A stretch of 22,579 bases of DNA from an uncultured Clostridia bacterium. GTDB taxonomy: Bacteria > Bacillota > Clostridia > Christensenellales > UBA1242. Shown here in pieces: positions 21,423 through 22,579 of the stretch. The notes under the pieces were generated by a model. That model was not told the origin of the DNA. It searched no databases and saw nothing but the letters and a program-made list of their open reading frames with translations. Positions within the stretch are counted from its first letter, which is position 1. Every line of letters begins with the position of its first letter. The translations under genes were made by a program, and so were the position numbers. The stretch is taken from NCBI GenBank assembly GCA_947089305.1, contig CAMUJQ010000010.1, positions 1 through 22,579 of the forward strand, read 5' to 3'.

Positions 21423-22579
21423 ATTTTTTTGCTTTTTTAGTGCTAGAGTTTGTTTGTAAAGCAGGTTCTTCTTGTGGCTTAGTTGAATTAACATCGCTTG
21501 ACCTTGAGTCAAGGTTATTTAAAGCAACCTTAGCATCGTGCTCAACTTGTGAGCGTGCCATAATTTCTTCAATTTTGTCTGGACATTTGCTTTCTAATTT
21601 ATGGGCGTAAAAATAAGTTAAATTATTTAAAAAAATTAATACATCATATGGACAGGTAGTTAATTCTTCAAATTCTAAGGTTTCTAAGTTTGGACATTGA
21701 TATAGTGTATTAGAATAAATTGTTTTAAGTTTTGGTAAGTGCACTTTTTTTAAACTAGGGCAAATGCGAATAGTGCCACTGCTTAAAGTTGTTAATTCAG
21801 GTAAATATAGTTCTTCTAACTCCCTATCATATTGTATAGAACCAGCGCCTACAAAATTTAATTTTGGAGCGGTTAATGTTTTTAATTTTTGGCAGTTATA
21901 TATACTTTCTGCACCTAAAAATGTGGTATTTGGTAAATTTAAAGTTTCTAAATTTAAGCAACTCCAAAAACAGTCGTAACCAAAAGTTTCGGCAGCGGGT
22001 AAGTTAACTTCTTCTAAGTTATAGCAACTATAAAAGCATTTAGCTTCAAAGGTTTTAGCTTTTGGTAAGGTTACTTTTTTAAGTTTTTCATAATTTGCAA
22101 AACAAGTTCCACCAACCTTAGTTACATTGGGTAGTTCAATCTCGCTTAAACCACAACTTACAAAGTTACCACCTTCTAAGGTTTCTACTTTAGGTAAGTT
22201 TATTTTTTGTAAAGTATCTAACTTTTTAAAACAACACGACGGAATAGTTATAATTAGTGGGAGGTCAATTGATTTTAAACAAAAACAATGTTGAAAGCAA
22301 GTTACTCCCATTTCTGTTAAACTTGGTAAATAAACTGAAGTCAATGTTGAGCACTGATTAAAATTAGAATCTCCCATTTTTTGTAACTTAGGTAAATTAA
22401 CAGTTTCTAAACCCGGACAATTTTTTATGCAATCTACACCAATTTTTTCTAAATTTGGCAAACTTAAATGTTTTATTGATGAGCCAGAAAAAGTATGGTG
22501 ACCAATAGTTGTAACATTTGGCATTTCAACTTCTTCTAAACTTTCACAATTTATAAAGCAATTTGATCCACAAGTTTTT
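21421..22579 (-). CDS. BspA-type leucine-rich repeat protein (LRR_5), C-terminal part; start beyond right edge
   Basis: The frame is open to the window edge, so the visible 385 residues are the C-terminal part; the Met at 22524 lies inside a repeat (KTCGSNCFINCESLEEVEMPNV spans it) and is not the start. About fifteen consecutive units of 21-22 residues follow the pattern x-IG-xx-CF-x-NC-xx-LE-x-V-x-LP-x-L, the LRR_5 (BspA-like) type, which forms a solenoid used for binding proteins or host surfaces. Many units keep two Cys at the same places. The end is a Ser/Lys/Gln-rich tail (EEPALQTNSSTKKAKK) with no LPXTG motif or membrane anchor, so the cell location depends on an N-terminus not seen here. 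Gut Clostridia often carry such proteins. Confidence 0.88.
   Translation of the reverse strand, partial: KTCGSNCFINCESLEEVEMPNVTTIGHHTFSGSSIKHLSLPNLEKIGVDCIKNCPGLETVNLPKLQKMGDSNFNQCSTLTSVYLPSLTEMGVTCFQHCFCLKSIDLPLIITIPSCCFKKLDTLQKINLPKVETLEGGNFVSCGLSEIELPNVTKVGGTCFANYEKLKKVTLPKAKTFEAKCFYSCYNLEEVNLPAAETFGYDCFWSCLNLETLNLPNTTFLGAESIYNCQKLKTLTAPKLNFVGAGSIQYDRELEELYLPELTTLSSGTIRICPSLKKVHLPKLKTIYSNTLYQCPNLETLEFEELTTCPYDVLIFLNNLTYFYAHKLESKCPDKIEEIMARSQVEHDAKVALNNLDSRSSDVNSTKPQEEPALQTNSSTKKAKK

Noticed and set aside
1..22579. CRISPR array, insertion sequence, prophage or toxin-antitoxin system
   Set aside because: No regularly spaced repeats, transposase, integrase, phage or antitoxin-like pairs were found on either strand; the only direct repeats are the short tRNA 5'-end copies.

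Overview
The window reads as a chromosomal segment of a low-GC, Gram-positive-type bacterium, most likely an uncultured, gut-type Clostridia lineage. The evidence is the very AT-rich sequence, consensus sigma-A-type promoters, Shine-Dalgarno (SD) sites, TTG/GTG starts, spore maturation genes spmAB, and gene order partly matching the Bacillus subtilis holB-ricT-trmN6...tatD-ksgA and dprA-topA-hslV-hslU clusters. Two hypothetical proteins and the lipoprotein resemble families I remember from Christensenellales-like genomes; that placement is inference.

Layout. 1-339 is the 3' part of queH (queuosine synthesis). 492-1594 is a radical SAM gene with its own promoter, an operator-like inverted repeat and a terminator. 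1611-5099 is a co-directional run: holB, ricT, trmN6 and an inserted esterase. 5104-6347 holds spmB and spmA on the minus strand. 6407-8018 holds tatD overlapping ksgA. 8084-9366 holds two conserved-looking genes of unknown function. 9412-11471 holds greA and a lipoprotein, each with promoter and terminator, followed by a convergent HD-domain hydrolase (11497-12144, minus).

12145-13070 has no protein gene but is the most structured part of the window. All of its RNA units are on the minus strand: a tRNA-Gly(UCC) with an unusual T-loop base, a hairpin-rich leader of about 265 nt carrying two extra copies of the tRNA's 5' end, and upstream of it a self-contained unit of about 180 nt (promoter, folded body, terminator) that I read as an unidentified structured ncRNA.

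13071-20909 is a long plus-strand run for DNA maintenance and protein quality control: ung, a cytidine deaminase-like gene, the comM-like yifB, dprA, topA, hslV, hslU. Start/stop overlaps or short gaps suggest translational coupling at most junctions. After a terminator come a 69-codon unknown gene behind a perfect 18-bp palindrome and, on the minus strand, the C-terminal part of a BspA-type leucine-rich repeat protein that runs off the right edge.

Three genes (holB, the 87-residue gene at 9103-9366, ung) share one promoter geometry. The -10 TATAAT ends exactly 6 nt before the ATG and no SD is present, which predicts leaderless mRNAs.

I found no mobile element, CRISPR array, phage gene or defence cassette. 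The best candidates for something undescribed are the ncRNA and the tRNA-Gly leader.
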